DNA of 64,000 nt, taken from the NCBI RefSeq assembly GCF_016801865.2, contig NC_068938.1, positions 21,510,873 through 21,574,872 on the forward strand. The letters run 5' to 3'. The translations under genes were made by a program, and so were the position numbers. Each line of letters opens with the position of its first letter. The stretch's first letter is position 1. This document shows positions 31,921 through 43,800 of the stretch, one piece after another. The notes under the pieces were generated by a model. The model had not been told where the DNA came from. It was given only the letters and a program-made list of their open reading frames with translations, and ran no database searches. Source of the stretch: Culex pipiens pallens (taxonomy: Eukaryota > Arthropoda > Insecta > Diptera > Culicidae).

Positions 31921-34780
31921 AATTTAGCGTGTCCCCCATTGATCCGTCCGATTCATCTCGGAGTGCGCTGGCTGCTGCAACCTCCACAAAACGCACCTCC
32001 GGTGGATTTGGAATAATCGAACTCCACACGATATCCGTCAACAGCCCGGCCAATGCTGAATGGAAACGCGTTGTTGCTGCCGGCCAATTCAACCCCGCAC
32101 GGTCGGCATCCGTCACAAGACGGCGGGTTTGCATGCTTGCATGCAAGTTGCCGCGCTGCCGCCAGTTGTCGCAGTAGTCCCGGGCTTTTTATGTTGTTCG
32201 CACAAACGGCCAACTCAGTAGGCTTTGAAATCCATAAATTATCCAAAGAAAGAAATGCGCCTTCTGCGATTAAAAAAAACCTTCGTCCTCGGCATTTCTG
32301 CCGGCGGTTATTTACAAACCAATTTACACCGTGCGGCGAAAATTTTTATTGTCCGCGGTAATAAAATGCAATTTTAAACTGGTGCGGAACGCGAGCGATT
32401 CGGCCGCCGAGGACAAGCTGACTTTAAGCGCTTGGAGGAAAGATGGATGGCGTCGTAAAAGGGTTTCCGCGAATCCTGCGGGGTCTTTGGAGGAGGTCGT
32501 AAAATGTCTTGACTGGAAATCAATGAAAATGTTCTGCGTTTGGTTTCAAGTATTATGAAGTCGTCGCAATTATTGCCTTTCTCCTTGTTGGATTGGATTC
32601 CATTTTTTAAACTCGACGATTTAAAAAAAACCAAGAATGTTCATCTAAGTTATATCTATTAGGCGCCCCCGATGTAAGTTGTAATGACCATGTCCAACTT
32701 GAGGAACCATTTCCCCAACCAACTAACCTAAACACGATATCGTAATTTATAGCCACTGTCCACAACGGTAGAAGACATGCCTCGGCGGCACTTTTGCGAC
32801 CATCTGGCCCCAAAGGAAAGTAATTTTCGTTTAGGTGGACAGCTCTTACGCGTTGGTCGTGGGTTCGCGATCTTCAACCCAACGCTACTATTGGCAACTA
32901 TTGGCAACGCGATTTGAGATAAGGTAGAAATTTAAACGCCACTTTGAGGTTAGGTCGGTAGCCGTTTCGGGAGGAGTGTCCGAAAGAGCCATTTCCGAGG
33001 GGGGGTTTAAATTGCATGTGACCGTTCAGCGGTTCCGTGGCCGGACAACGACAACTGCTTCTGGCAAGGTACATGCCTTGGCACTTAGTTTAAAGTGTAA
33101 TTAATATGTTAATTGAATCGTTAGTCAAACGTGCAAGATAAATGGGGGCTGCCTTCGGTTGGTCTCCGTAGGTCCATGAACAGCGAAAAGGGCTTCTAAA
33201 CGATCGATGGACTAGTCTTGAGTTAATCTCTGGGAAATTCTAAACAGATTTTTTTTTCAACCTATGTTCGTAAGATCATGATTTTTTACAAAGAATTGCT
33301 CTCCTTACCCTAGGAGTGACTCTAGAAGGGTACCTTTCGCATGCTCACACGAAAAAGGTGTCGATGTAAGGCTCTGGCTCTGGTGCGACACCGCGTTGAA
33401 AAGTGTTTTCCGATCAAAACCAGACCATCGCTCAGGTGTGTGACTCAATCAATCGTTCGTACGTCAAATTAATGCACTACTGGGGGGCTGGCAGACCTCC
33501 CCTCAAAGACCTCAAAGCACGATGACGCTGGTGTCGGAGTCAAATTCCTAATCCATCATGTCGCGTGGAGAAACTTGACGTTCGTTGTCGTCGTCGTCTA
33601 AGTCAAATGCCAACTCAGTGCTGACTGAAGGCCCGGGGTTGGCACAGAAAGCCAACCCCCAAGTGTCAAAGCTCTCGCCAAGGTGCCGGATAGAGCCCCC
33701 TCTAGATGATGCCGGGATGATGGGCCGACGTCGTCTCGTGCAAATATGACATCTTGATTTATCGCCACATTTGGCACTCTGCACCATAGAGTGGGAGAGG
33801 GCGGGCGATGTCGGTGGCTGATCGATGTGAGAAATTGTTACAACCCAGTGTTTGCAGAGAATGAATGGGGTAATGAGATGTAGGAGGAGGAACTGAAATG
33901 TTAGCGAACATTGCTTTTAGTGATGTCTTACAAACAATAATAAATAAATAAAAACTTGCGTAATACAAAACATCTCGATATTTCCAACATCAATTTTGAA
34001 ATTGATGACTGCTAATGAGCTGCTACTACTTTATTGATGAATCAGCTGAAATTATAGGATAAATCAAAAAGGACTAGGGAAAATTCTCGTATTTTTTTGC
34101 AGGTTAGGCACTCACTCCTAACTCCATCCAATTTGCTGGTTGTCACTATTTAAACAATATATTGTGGAAAACTTTTTATAGAAACTTGCTTTTTTTCTGT
34201 TTGAGTATTAAGACACTGAATCCTGATTACAAGGACTATTGTATCGTGTTACCCATTTTTACTGTTATTAAGCATTTCCAGATCTATAACACAGTCCCTA
34301 TTGAGAGGGAAAGTGCTGTTCCATCCAGATGCTGTAAACTCCATTCCTTGTGCCTTGTGCGCTATGTATCGCTAGAACCGCGGTGACAATTTTTTCGTGT
34401 CATTTTTCAAGCTCTTCCCAGCAGCTATTATTTGCCGCGCGGGGTCTTGTAAAGACAATTGTCTTTTTGCAGCGCTACTTTTGCGGTGTTCCCTTTGCTC
34501 TGATCTGGACAATGCGACTGGACTGCAGTGCAATACCGATCGGCTGGGCATTATTTACATCACTCGATTTCAGTTGAAAACGCTTTCAATTAGCTGTAAT
34601 CGAATGTCAAAGTGCTGATATGACGACATTAGAGGCACGCTGGAATTAGATGCTGTTCCCCTATGAGAGTCAATCATCACTCACTGCATAACACCTGAAG
34701 ATTTGTGTTTTACTAGTCAACACCGGCGCCCTTCAAAACGGCCGGCAGTTTTATAAAAGAAAGATTTATTTTTTGCACTT
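31921..34780. other. Long unique island without a supported gene
   Basis: The longest unique, GC-richer stretch on the right side. Open frames of 60-102 codons on both strands overlap each other (for example 31953-32246 minus and 32053-32361 plus) and none shows a recognised domain. The GTCGTCGTCGTC run near 33590 makes an acidic reading on the minus strand. Conserved non-coding or unrecognised exonic sequence is possible. Confidence 0.35.
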
Positions 34781-37370
34781 TTTTTATTTGAATGAACCTT
34801 TGTGTGTACTTTTTCTGCATATTTAGTGTGGATTTCCTGTTCTTTTTTTGATGTCTTCTGCAATACTGTCGGTATGGTTTAGAACTTTTTTGGAAAAAAA
34901 ATGTACACTCTCAAAATAATGAACATTTCAACCAAAAAAATTCAAAAAAATCTTATTCATGGATATGATTTAATTTTTTTTTTACATTATGTGAAATCAA
35001 ATTTGCAATCTAAAAGTACTTTACATACATTTTGGTATCGTGCACCGTTTTGAAATTAAAGTCACTTAAAATTTATGTTTACTGATAAGGTTATGACCAA
35101 CCTTGAAAATAGCTGAAATTTGTTTTAGTACTAATCACATAATTTCCTCTTCATAGACATTTCACAGTTGTCCAGACCGCAAAACTAAGTGGGAAATTGA
35201 TTTTCCGAAAAATTGTGAAGTTTTGGAAGTCTTTAGAAGAATTGTTGCATATATTTTGGTTGAAAATTAGGGTGGTTAACGATTGGGGTGTTTTTTTTAA
35301 TCAAACTTTTCAGGATTTTTTGGGGAATTATTTCGTCTTCTAGAAAATTGTTGAGCTTGCTAATCCAAGAAACTTTGTCGAAAACACCAAAATTTTATCT
35401 CGTAGTCTTTGCCTTCTACGACCAAATTTAGACAAAGCATATGAGCAAACCTTTACAAATCAGTTTTTTGAAAGTATCAATTCAGGGTTTATATTTTAGA
35501 GAAAAGTGAGGTTCGTTGACCTTTAAGAGATCTAAAAAAACAAACATGTAATTTTTTTGACAAGACAACTTTAACTTAAGAGTCAAAAGTTTCAGCCAAA
35601 GATACAGAAAAGATGCAAATTTGCAACTCGAATAACTCGAAAAAGCGCCCAAATTTTAAGCTCCATTTTGCATTTTAAAAGGGAGATTTAGCACCACAAA
35701 CGCTGAAAAATGTCAGGGTTTTTTTTTTCTTTAAACTCGAGATAACTTAATTTGAAAATTTATAGTTATCACGGGAAGGTATGGAACCACCCTAACGATA
35801 TTCAAAAAAATTCCAACTACATGTTTTTCCATTTAATTTTGCCTGCTGAATCTGAATCTGCCCTCAGAATTGAGCCAAAGTGTTAAATTATCGATTTTTT
35901 GACGTATTTTAGGTTTATATGTAAATTTTACATAGAAACCAAACTTATGACAAAAAATTAATATTTGCCCAGAAAATCATCTTTTTCTTCAACTTAACCC
36001 TGAATTGCTACGATCAAATAACTGATTATGGTTCCATAACAATTTTTTCTTATGTTTAGGCTGTTGTCCCCTCCCTCCTTCAAAATCGTTCTGAAAAATC
36101 AGGAGGTAAAACATTTTTTTCAAAAAGCTTCAAAATTCAAAGTCTAGTCAACTGGAAAATAATTAAAAATGCATTTCCCTGCGATTTTGATTTTTTAAAT
36201 TCCGTTGTACAGTACCGCAAATTTTAATTTTCAGGGAAAAAAATTCAATTCAATTCTTAAATATTTCGAAAACTAATGATTGCTAAACAACCTTGCAGCT
36301 GTAAAATGTATTTAAAACACTTTTTTTCATTCAAATGTTAATACCATGGCCTGTAATTTCAATGTTATATTTTTTGCCCGAGGGACATAAACTTCAAAAA
36401 ATATTTGCAACGGCCTTAATAGTACCCAACAACTTCAATTTTTAAAAAATCTTCGAATTTGAATGTGTTTTTGTATAATAGCCAACATTTAACCACCTTG
36501 ACGAAGATAAAAAACCGTGAAAATTTTTTTTGTTGGATACTGAAATACATCCCATTATTTTAGAACATGGTTTGAATATTTTACATATTTTATTTTAAAT
36601 TATTAATTTTATATTTTGAAGGAAAAATCAAAGGATAATTTGTTAATTTTATGGTAGATAGCACTGACATTAAACATACTATTTTAATTAAAATTAACTT
36701 TTGTAAATATTCAGTTATAGTAATATAAAGGTTGATTATTTTGGAAAAATCTTCAGTTTAGACAGATTCAAAACTATTATTCTTAAACAGGAAGAGAGAT
36801 GAATATTGAATATACTTTAGTGAAACTGATATTTTTTTATGACATGTTTTTTTAAATTGTGGTACGCAGACATTGCTTCTGAGTTGTATTTATTTGAAAT
36901 AGTGACCCTTTTTTCAAAAAGTTTCGATTCTACATGCAAAAATAGATCAATGGCCGGAATTTGAGCCAAATCCGTGCAGGGAACCTATCGATCTAGAGGT
37001 TTTAATCGATAAAAAAGATTTTAGTTTTCAAGCAAAGAAGATTTCTTTTGAGTTCAAAATAAGGCCCTGCTGAAATTTTCACTGAAATTGGTGTGAATTT
37101 AGCGAGTTTTTAAAACATTTCTCTTGAAATAATGAGTGATTTTTTACCGAAAATCATCAAAACGGTCCTTAATACATAGTTCCTGGAAAATTATTAAACA
37201 ATCTTCTTTTTTTATTTTGACCTTGGTGAAGTCAAAACATTTAGCCTATAAATATTAAATATTTGCATTTTTTAGGCTGACGCAAATATTTTTGAAATAA
37301 TCGAGAAATTAGTTAATTTGCAGTGAACTTTGCCGCCTTTGTGATTTATGCTGACAAGTAATTGCAATGT
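34781..37370. other. AT-rich interval made of decayed repeats
   Basis: Contains an inverted copy of the GTTTATGTCCCTCGAC family at about 36280-36420 and the TACAGTACCGCAAA motif near 36207. No gene seen. Confidence 0.4.
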
Positions 37371-38560
37371 AGAGATGTCAGCTTCACGATGATAATTTGC
37401 CTTACATCACTAATTCGAACATTTTCTCACCATGTTCAATTCTGCAGATTCCTTCAAGAAGCTTCCCTCACAAAAGCCAATCCATTCGCATCGACCGTGG
37501 AAGACCGACCTCCTAATGCCCATTAATATTCATTGATTTCTGATTGCTTCCACCTGTCTGGATCGGAATAGTGAATGGCGATGGCGGTTCCGATGCTGAT
37601 GCTAAGCGCCCCCGTTAGTCGCAATGACTAACGCGAGTAAATGCTCTCCCATGGGTGAAGATTGTATTAATGATAGTGTGTTGGGGCTCTGTGAGTGAGC
37701 GATGAGAAGCCTTTCAACATAATCGAAGCCGGGAGATGTCGATTCGATTGGAAATATGACACAGACGATTTTGCGTCTCATTATGATTGACTGCCGAGAT
37801 TAGAAGCGTTCGCTGGGAATGAAATATCACTTTGGCGCGATGTCTGGTGGGGGGAATTTGTTTGATGATAACAAATGATAGCTGCAGCTCGGTAGCACTT
37901 GCAGCAAACGATGTGCAACGTGAAGATTTGCATGGTTTACATTGGATTAGTGCTGGTTGATTTATCGCGACATGATCGGATTGAGGTTAGGGTAAAATGG
38001 TGAAGCCTTCAATGCTAAAATCGGCATATGAAATGCAACTCAAAAAATCATAAAATTTTATCGACCAACACTTTCCGTCTTATCGCTCGCCATCTTATTA
38101 ACTCGACTTAATAACGACGTGCCGTGCAACGCCCCAAAAAGCCACTTATTCCGCACACAGGTGACATTGATTTGACTGGCCACGAAAAGCAGATTTACTT
38201 TATTACCGTTAATAATAGTAGCTTTGCAACGCTGCTTGTCCGGCGGGAGGAAGATCGACAAAGCAGACCGCAGCAGATCTCCTCCCAAATTACAGATAAA
38301 AAAGCAACGAGCCTTCGCGAAAACCTCGTTACGAATCGATATTAATGAGTTTAATATCACATCTGCCCAATCTTGCCCCCCTTTCGGTGCCGGCCAGCAT
38401 CGCATTTTACAAGCCGATATGCACGAAATCGAGACTATTCAATAAGCAAAAACAATCTTTAAGGTGGGGGACCACACACGATGCACCGACCGATGCAGGG
38501 CGTTCGATTGACTGGCAGGGCTGCGAGAATCTGCAATTTTCGTGATCGATTTAATACATT
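37371..38560. other. Unique island without a supported gene
   Basis: Unique GC-richer sequence. The longest frame is 38058-38405 on the minus strand (115 codons), with no domain and with competing frames on the plus strand. A TTCTGCAG acceptor-like site ends near 37447, but the following frame is short and unconvincing. Confidence 0.35.
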
Positions 38561-40357
38561 TTTGAACGCAATTTCATCCGAACAATCCAATACATTTTTA
38601 GCTAGAGTTTCGTTGGAAATCTCGTCAAATATTTCAGCTTAAGCTTTTTTAGAATTTTATCTCAAAACATTTCACCAACATTTTCATAAGCCACACGTTT
38701 TCGTTTCAATTCATATTTTGGAAGTGTACTCGTATTTTTAGACCAACAATGAAAATGATTTTTTTGAGATGTAGATAATTTTATTTACAAAATATTTTAT
38801 TAACAAAACTGATTTAAGCAATAAGAGGCATCTTTTGCAATAGTTAGCTTTTTGGATTGTAAAATTAAGTTACCTATTTCATGAAAATTTTCAATTTATT
38901 TCTTGGTTGTTAAAATGTTATGTTATTATTTAACATCAATTTGTTTTCTCCATATTTTTCCTGGAATCTTAAATTAAACATCTCTACGAATTTCCACTCT
39001 ATCTCTTCTTTAACTTTATATTTGATCTTTGATTTAATTGAAAATAAAATCTTTAGTTTTATTGCAACCAGTTATAATTAAGTCAGTAGCGAATAATCAT
39101 TGCGAATTTGATATTTTGCTTTTTGCCTAAATTTTCTTTTATAAAGTTTTCTTTTTATTTCTGTTACTAAATGTTATCTGAAAAAATAAATCTTACCTTA
39201 ATTTTTATTTTTTGTTTGATTCTCTGGAGTTTCTTAATGAATTTTTTAATGTTCCTATTGTCGAATTTCATCTTGAATGTCCTCCTTAATTTTGTTTAGT
39301 CTGATTTCGTTTGGAATCTATGTCCAAATTTAACAAAAATTGTTTTTAAATTGAAATCTCGAACATCTACTTGGTTTTATTTAAATTTATATCTCCAATA
39401 ACATAAAGAATGAACTTCTATTACAAATGCTCGAAATTCAATTGGATTCGTTTCTCAAATCATATCTTTTTTATGTCTTGAATCATATTGTTAGCTTCAA
39501 ACTATTACTCAGTTGTATGTCAAATCTCTCTCATATTTTATTTTACATATAGTGAAGAATCGTGAATCTACTGTAAAGTTGCCCTTTCTATATTTTATAA
39601 TTTGATCAGGATTCTTGAAGCATGATGATAAATTTTATGCTTTCCAAAATTTAATTTCCAATCTCATTTCATTGTTACCTCAAATATCACATTGAACCCA
39701 TAATTTATCATTCGTATGTTTTTCTTTTTGAATCTTAACTTGAATTGTATATCAAATTGATTCTGATAAATCTCTTAAATTATTATAATTTTGTATACTG
39801 GTTCAAACTCCATTATTTTTTTTTAAATGTTTGAATATGACATGTAATTATTTTGATTAAAGCAATTCTTTCAAGAATTTGCATTTTTAAATTTATTTTG
39901 TTGGTCAATTTTCATTGGGCAGTGTTGCTAATTTTTGAAAAATGTTGAAAAAAGTCGAAATTTTTACCAACATTATTTTTAGAAATTAAATTTGCAACTG
40001 AAGAGTACTTAATATCGTGCACCGTTTTTAAGTCATAACAACTTAAAATTAACTTTTTTTACTTGTTGAAGTCATATCCAATCTTGACCACTCTGAACAT
40101 ATTTATTTTCGAAAGGATCAGAAAATTTCCTTTAAACTTGCTTACAAGACATTGAGGAATGGACATGGGATTTTGGTTAATTCTGAAAGAAATTCAAACC
40201 GGAAACATGACATTTTCTCTATAACACCGAAATAGTGTCACATTTTTTAGAGACGATAATTCAGCAAATATGCGTTCGATTTTCAATGATAAAAAAATCT
40301 TGTGAAATTTTCCGAGCTTTTGATTAAAAATTTTCTCTGATGTTTAAAATTACCCTT
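38561..40357. other. AT-rich, pyrimidine-biased interval
   Basis: T- and C-rich on the plus strand, particularly 38930-39900, where short motifs such as CTTGAAT, ATCTC and CGAA recur irregularly. It may be a badly decayed tandem repeat. No gene seen. Confidence 0.35.
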
Positions 40358-40370
40358 AATATTTGATATG
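40358..40370. repeat. Target-site duplication of the SINE (3' side)
   Basis: AATATTTGATATG, repeated exactly at 40786-40798. Confidence 0.92.
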
Positions 40371-40785
40371 AAATCAAAAAAATCAAATTATTCGCTCTAC
40401 AGCATTGCCTTGGCGTTCTCGATTGCGAGATTCCTACTCGAAACTAGGTGTCCGAAGGCTTGATTGTTGAGGCAATTGCAAACCTCTTTTTACACCTTAG
40501 CTTCCATCCACCCCGGGATTCGAACTGATGACCTTTGGATTGTTAGTCCAACTGCCTACCAGCGACTCCACCGAGGCAGGACCCAGGGAGACGACTCCTA
40601 CACCTGGATTGAGCTAACGACCTAACCTTTTTAGGTTAGTCCGGGACCAACATTTACTTCCCTTCCGACGGAAGGCGTGATCAGACAAATCTCGTCTCGA
40701 AAAATGCCACCGGGACCGTCTGGGATCGAACCCAGGCCGACTGGGTGAGAGGCAATCACGCTTACCCCTACACCACGGTCCCGGC
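40371..40785 (-). mobile_element. Complete 415-bp SINE with two tRNA-like units
   Basis: The element starts GCCGGGACCGTGGTG at 40785 and ends with a TTTGATTT-type repeated tail at 40371, bracketed by a perfect 13-bp duplication. The first unit (40782-40712) is a 71-nt tRNA-like sequence with a paired 7-bp acceptor (GGGACCG/CGGTCCC), an A-box-like GGTGTAGGGGTAAGC, a CTC anticodon position and B box GGTTCGATCCC. The second unit (about 40582-40505) has an A-box-like GGTGGAGTCGC, anticodon stem TTGGA/TCCAA around CTAACAA, and B box AGTTCGAATCC. About 130 bp separate them. A unique 3' body of about 130 bp follows. Dimeric tRNA SINEs are known from Culex (the Twin family, built of two tRNA-Arg-like units), but here the two units differ from each other. 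No protein is encoded; movement would need a LINE in trans. Confidence 0.9.
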
Positions 40786-40798
40786 AATATTTGATATG
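40786..40798. repeat. Target-site duplication of the SINE (5' side)
   Basis: Exact repeat of 40358-40370, immediately before the first base of the SINE on the minus strand. Confidence 0.92.
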
Positions 40799-41249
40799 GT
40801 CAATAACAAATTGAGAAACAAAAAAATCACTTATAAGCAATGACTTATCAATTTTATCACAGCCACAAGAAGGAAAATATTCAGGAATAAAAAATATATT
40901 TTCATCTATCACTTAAAATGTTCATTTTTTTTCAGTGCTGATATCTCAGCAGCTATGCATCCATTTTTTTTAAAATGAGAAATATGTTATTTAAAAATGT
41001 ATGTCTAAAAAAATTTAAAAGGGTTTAACGTTGCACATCAACCAGAGCCTTGCACCAAGATTTTTGATACATACATGTTAGAATCTTCAAAACTACGGGA
41101 ACTATCGATATGATTCTTAATTCACCCCCTAAAATACGGTCTATAAAATAGTTTACAACAAAGTGTGACTATTTTTTTAATTAAATTGCTGCAGGATTCG
41201 TTCACAAGTTTGACAATTCTGGAACAAGAAAACAACAACTTCCTTGGCA
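40799..41249. mobile_element. Dispersed repeat that hosts the 41.2-kb palindrome (left part)
   Basis: Contains a GATATCTCAGCAGC block and, near 41190-41249, GCTGCAGGATTCGTTCAC then AACTTCCTTGG, matching an inverted copy at about 31240-31330. The right part of the same copy resumes at 42760 (CTGTGCACCC), so the palindrome interrupts it. Confidence 0.55.
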
Positions 41250-42759
41250 TAGGCCGTCCCAAAAAAATGAAAAGTTGTCAAATCTTCGGTGCCCAGCTGT
41301 TTTCATACAACAAAAAATTCCCAAAAATGGTTTACAACTCGCGCGCGGAGCTTGAATGAAAAAAGTGCATTTTTCGAGTATTTTTCAGAAATGCGCGTAA
41401 CAATCATACTAAAGTCATTCAAATTTGGTCGCCTTGGGCTTCAAGTTATAGTTTAATGTCCCCTGAACAAATTCCTGTACAGACATAGTCCATAAAAGCT
41501 TGTGTTTGGGCATGGCAGGGCGTTTTAGGGAGAAAAACATGTATTTTTTAGCCAAAAAATTTCAAAAATCACTCCCCAAAACGAGCCAAAAAATTTTGCA
41601 GCCAAAACAAATGCATTTAGCTTATAGGAAATTTTACGGAGATCATTTTGCTTTTTTTACATTCAATTTATGTCAACGCAAAGCCGAGATATTTGCATTT
41701 TAGTGAACAAAAAGTTACGAATTTTCAAAATTCTTGGTATATAAGCGTTTTTAGCATAAAACATTGGCTACTATGATTACAAACGAGAAGGCATATATTT
41801 TGGATATATTTATTTTGTTCGCTCAAAAACGATATTTGTTAATAACATTTCATGAAAAAAACATGAGATTTTCTCACAATGTGACGTAAACTACATATTT
41901 ATAAGTACTGCTCTGAGCTCTTCTCGATATAAACAAATAAAGCTCTTATGTGTAACTTTTTTTGGAAAAATAAATTTTTTATAAATGAATATGTTTCATT
42001 TGAATGTATATACATAAAAAAATCACGTTCACAGCTTGGAGATATGAACTTTAATAAAATTAATTGTGATTTATGATTATTTGTCGTTTACATCACATTG
42101 TGAAAAAATCTCATGTTTTTTCATGAAATGTTATTAACAAATATCGTTTTTGAGCGAGCAAAATAGATATATCCAAAATATATGCCTTCTCGTTTGTAAT
42201 CATAGTAGCCAATGTTTTATGCTAAAAACGCTTATATACCAAGAATTTTGAAAATTCGTCACTTTTTGTTCACTAAAATGCAAATATCTCGGCTTTGCGT
42301 TGACATAAATTGAATGTTAAAAAAAGCAAAATGATCTCCGTAAAATTTCCTATAAGCTGAATGCATTTGTTTTGGCTGCAAAATTTTTTAGCTCGTTTTG
42401 GGGAGTGATTTTTGAAATTTTTTGACTAAAAAATACAATTTTTTCTCCCTAAAACGCCCTGCCATGTCCAAACACAAGCTCTTATGGACTATATCTGTAC
42501 AGGAATTTGTTCAGGGGGCATTAAACTGTAACTTGAAGCCCAAGGTGACCAAATTTGAATGACTTTAATATGATTGTTACGCGCATTTCTGAAAAATACT
42601 CGAAAAATGCACTGTTTTCATTCAAGCTCCGCGCGCGAGTTGTAAACCATTTTTGGGAATTTTTTGTTGTATGAAAACATTGTTCCTGACATCCTAATCT
42701 ACCATTCTAGGGGTGAGCACCGAAGATTTGACAACTTTTCATTTTTTTGGGACGGCCTA
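41250..42759. mobile_element. 1.5-kb near-perfect palindromic (foldback) element
   Basis: The outer 43 bp, starting TAGGCCGTCCC at 41250, are matched exactly in reverse by the 43 bp ending GGGACGGCCTA at 42759. The arms run from 41250 to about 41893 and from about 42073 to 42759, leaving a loop of roughly 180 bp. One arm carries about 30 extra bases near 42690. TA at both ends fits a TA duplication. Read against the copy at 31.2 kb, the uninterrupted host site would be CTTGGCA-TA-CTGTGC. No protein is encoded. Transcription would give a long double-stranded RNA. Confidence 0.85.
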
Positions 42760-43800
42760 CTGTGCACCCATAAAATGTTTTTTCTTCAATTAATTCAACT
42801 TTGAATCTTTTCTCGACTGTACCTCAAAGTTTTGCAACTCTGTCTTTGCGTTTCATCCGATCAACGAGGACCCCGTGACCACCACCGGCGAGCCAAGAGG
42901 TGAAAAATTAAAGGTTTTAAATCGGATCACGTACGCCTTTTCCGGTTGTATCCACCATTACGAATGTGCGAACATGTCTTCTCAGTCTCCAGCAGTTAAC
43001 GAGGGCTTCTGCATAACTGAGTTCAACTTGGGTTGCCATCAGATAAGAGAAATTGGACCAAGATCACCCAGTATTGGCTCTTCACAGGGTAAAAATGTCA
43101 ATCAGATCTTTGGTCTAAGCATGTACCTGTTTTCATTTTTCTCGTCAATTTGCGGAATCTGTAGCCAATGTACGTCACCGTATCAACCGCAGATTGATCT
43201 TCATCGCCCGCTTGCTAAAAGGTCAGTTATACTTCTTGGAACAGTTTCTCTACGATTATCCAAACGGTCGGTGACGGTGGCCACATTTCACTTAATAGGG
43301 GTGTTGTCGGTGGCCTGGAGGTGATAAGATCGGCCCGCGGTCATGGGCTCCGAGGGTCCTCCGGCTACCTCCACCACGCGCTCGTATATCAATAAAATTC
43401 AAATCAATCAAAATCGCGTTTAGGTCGCGCGCGTTAAGCCTCGTTTTGCACGATCATTCATGAATAATTTATTGTGGGCTTCATTGCGCCCGGGCGATCG
43501 CGATTTTGCGGCACCTGGTTCGAAATGTGACGTTTGCAGATTTGCAGCGATAATCAAATAAGCCTTTTAGCGAGCCCAGAAAATGGCTATCGATTTGGGT
43601 GTCCGAGTTTTAACCGGCCGACAGCGATGTCTAAATTAGAATCAGCGATTAAGCGATGACGTATTCGATTGAGGTAGGGAAAGTGATTTAAGGTTGGTTG
43701 GTGTTTTTTTTTCTTGCTAGCTTGGTGAATGGAGCTTTGGCTTGATGGTTCTAATTAAGGTGTATGAGTTGGCACTTGGCACACGTCAAGGTAGTTCGAA
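42760..43800. other. Unique interval with an unsupported open frame
   Basis: The first 90 bp finish the interrupted repeat. An ATG-started frame of 116 codons at 42974-43324 has no domain and contains donor-like sites. It lacks a matching promoter or any recognised homology, so it is not called. The rest is unique, moderately GC-rich sequence. Confidence 0.3.

Noticed and set aside
42974..43324. 116-codon ATG frame
   Set aside because: No recognised domain, no promoter or polyadenylation signal in place, and internal donor-like sites. It could be checked with RNA-seq.
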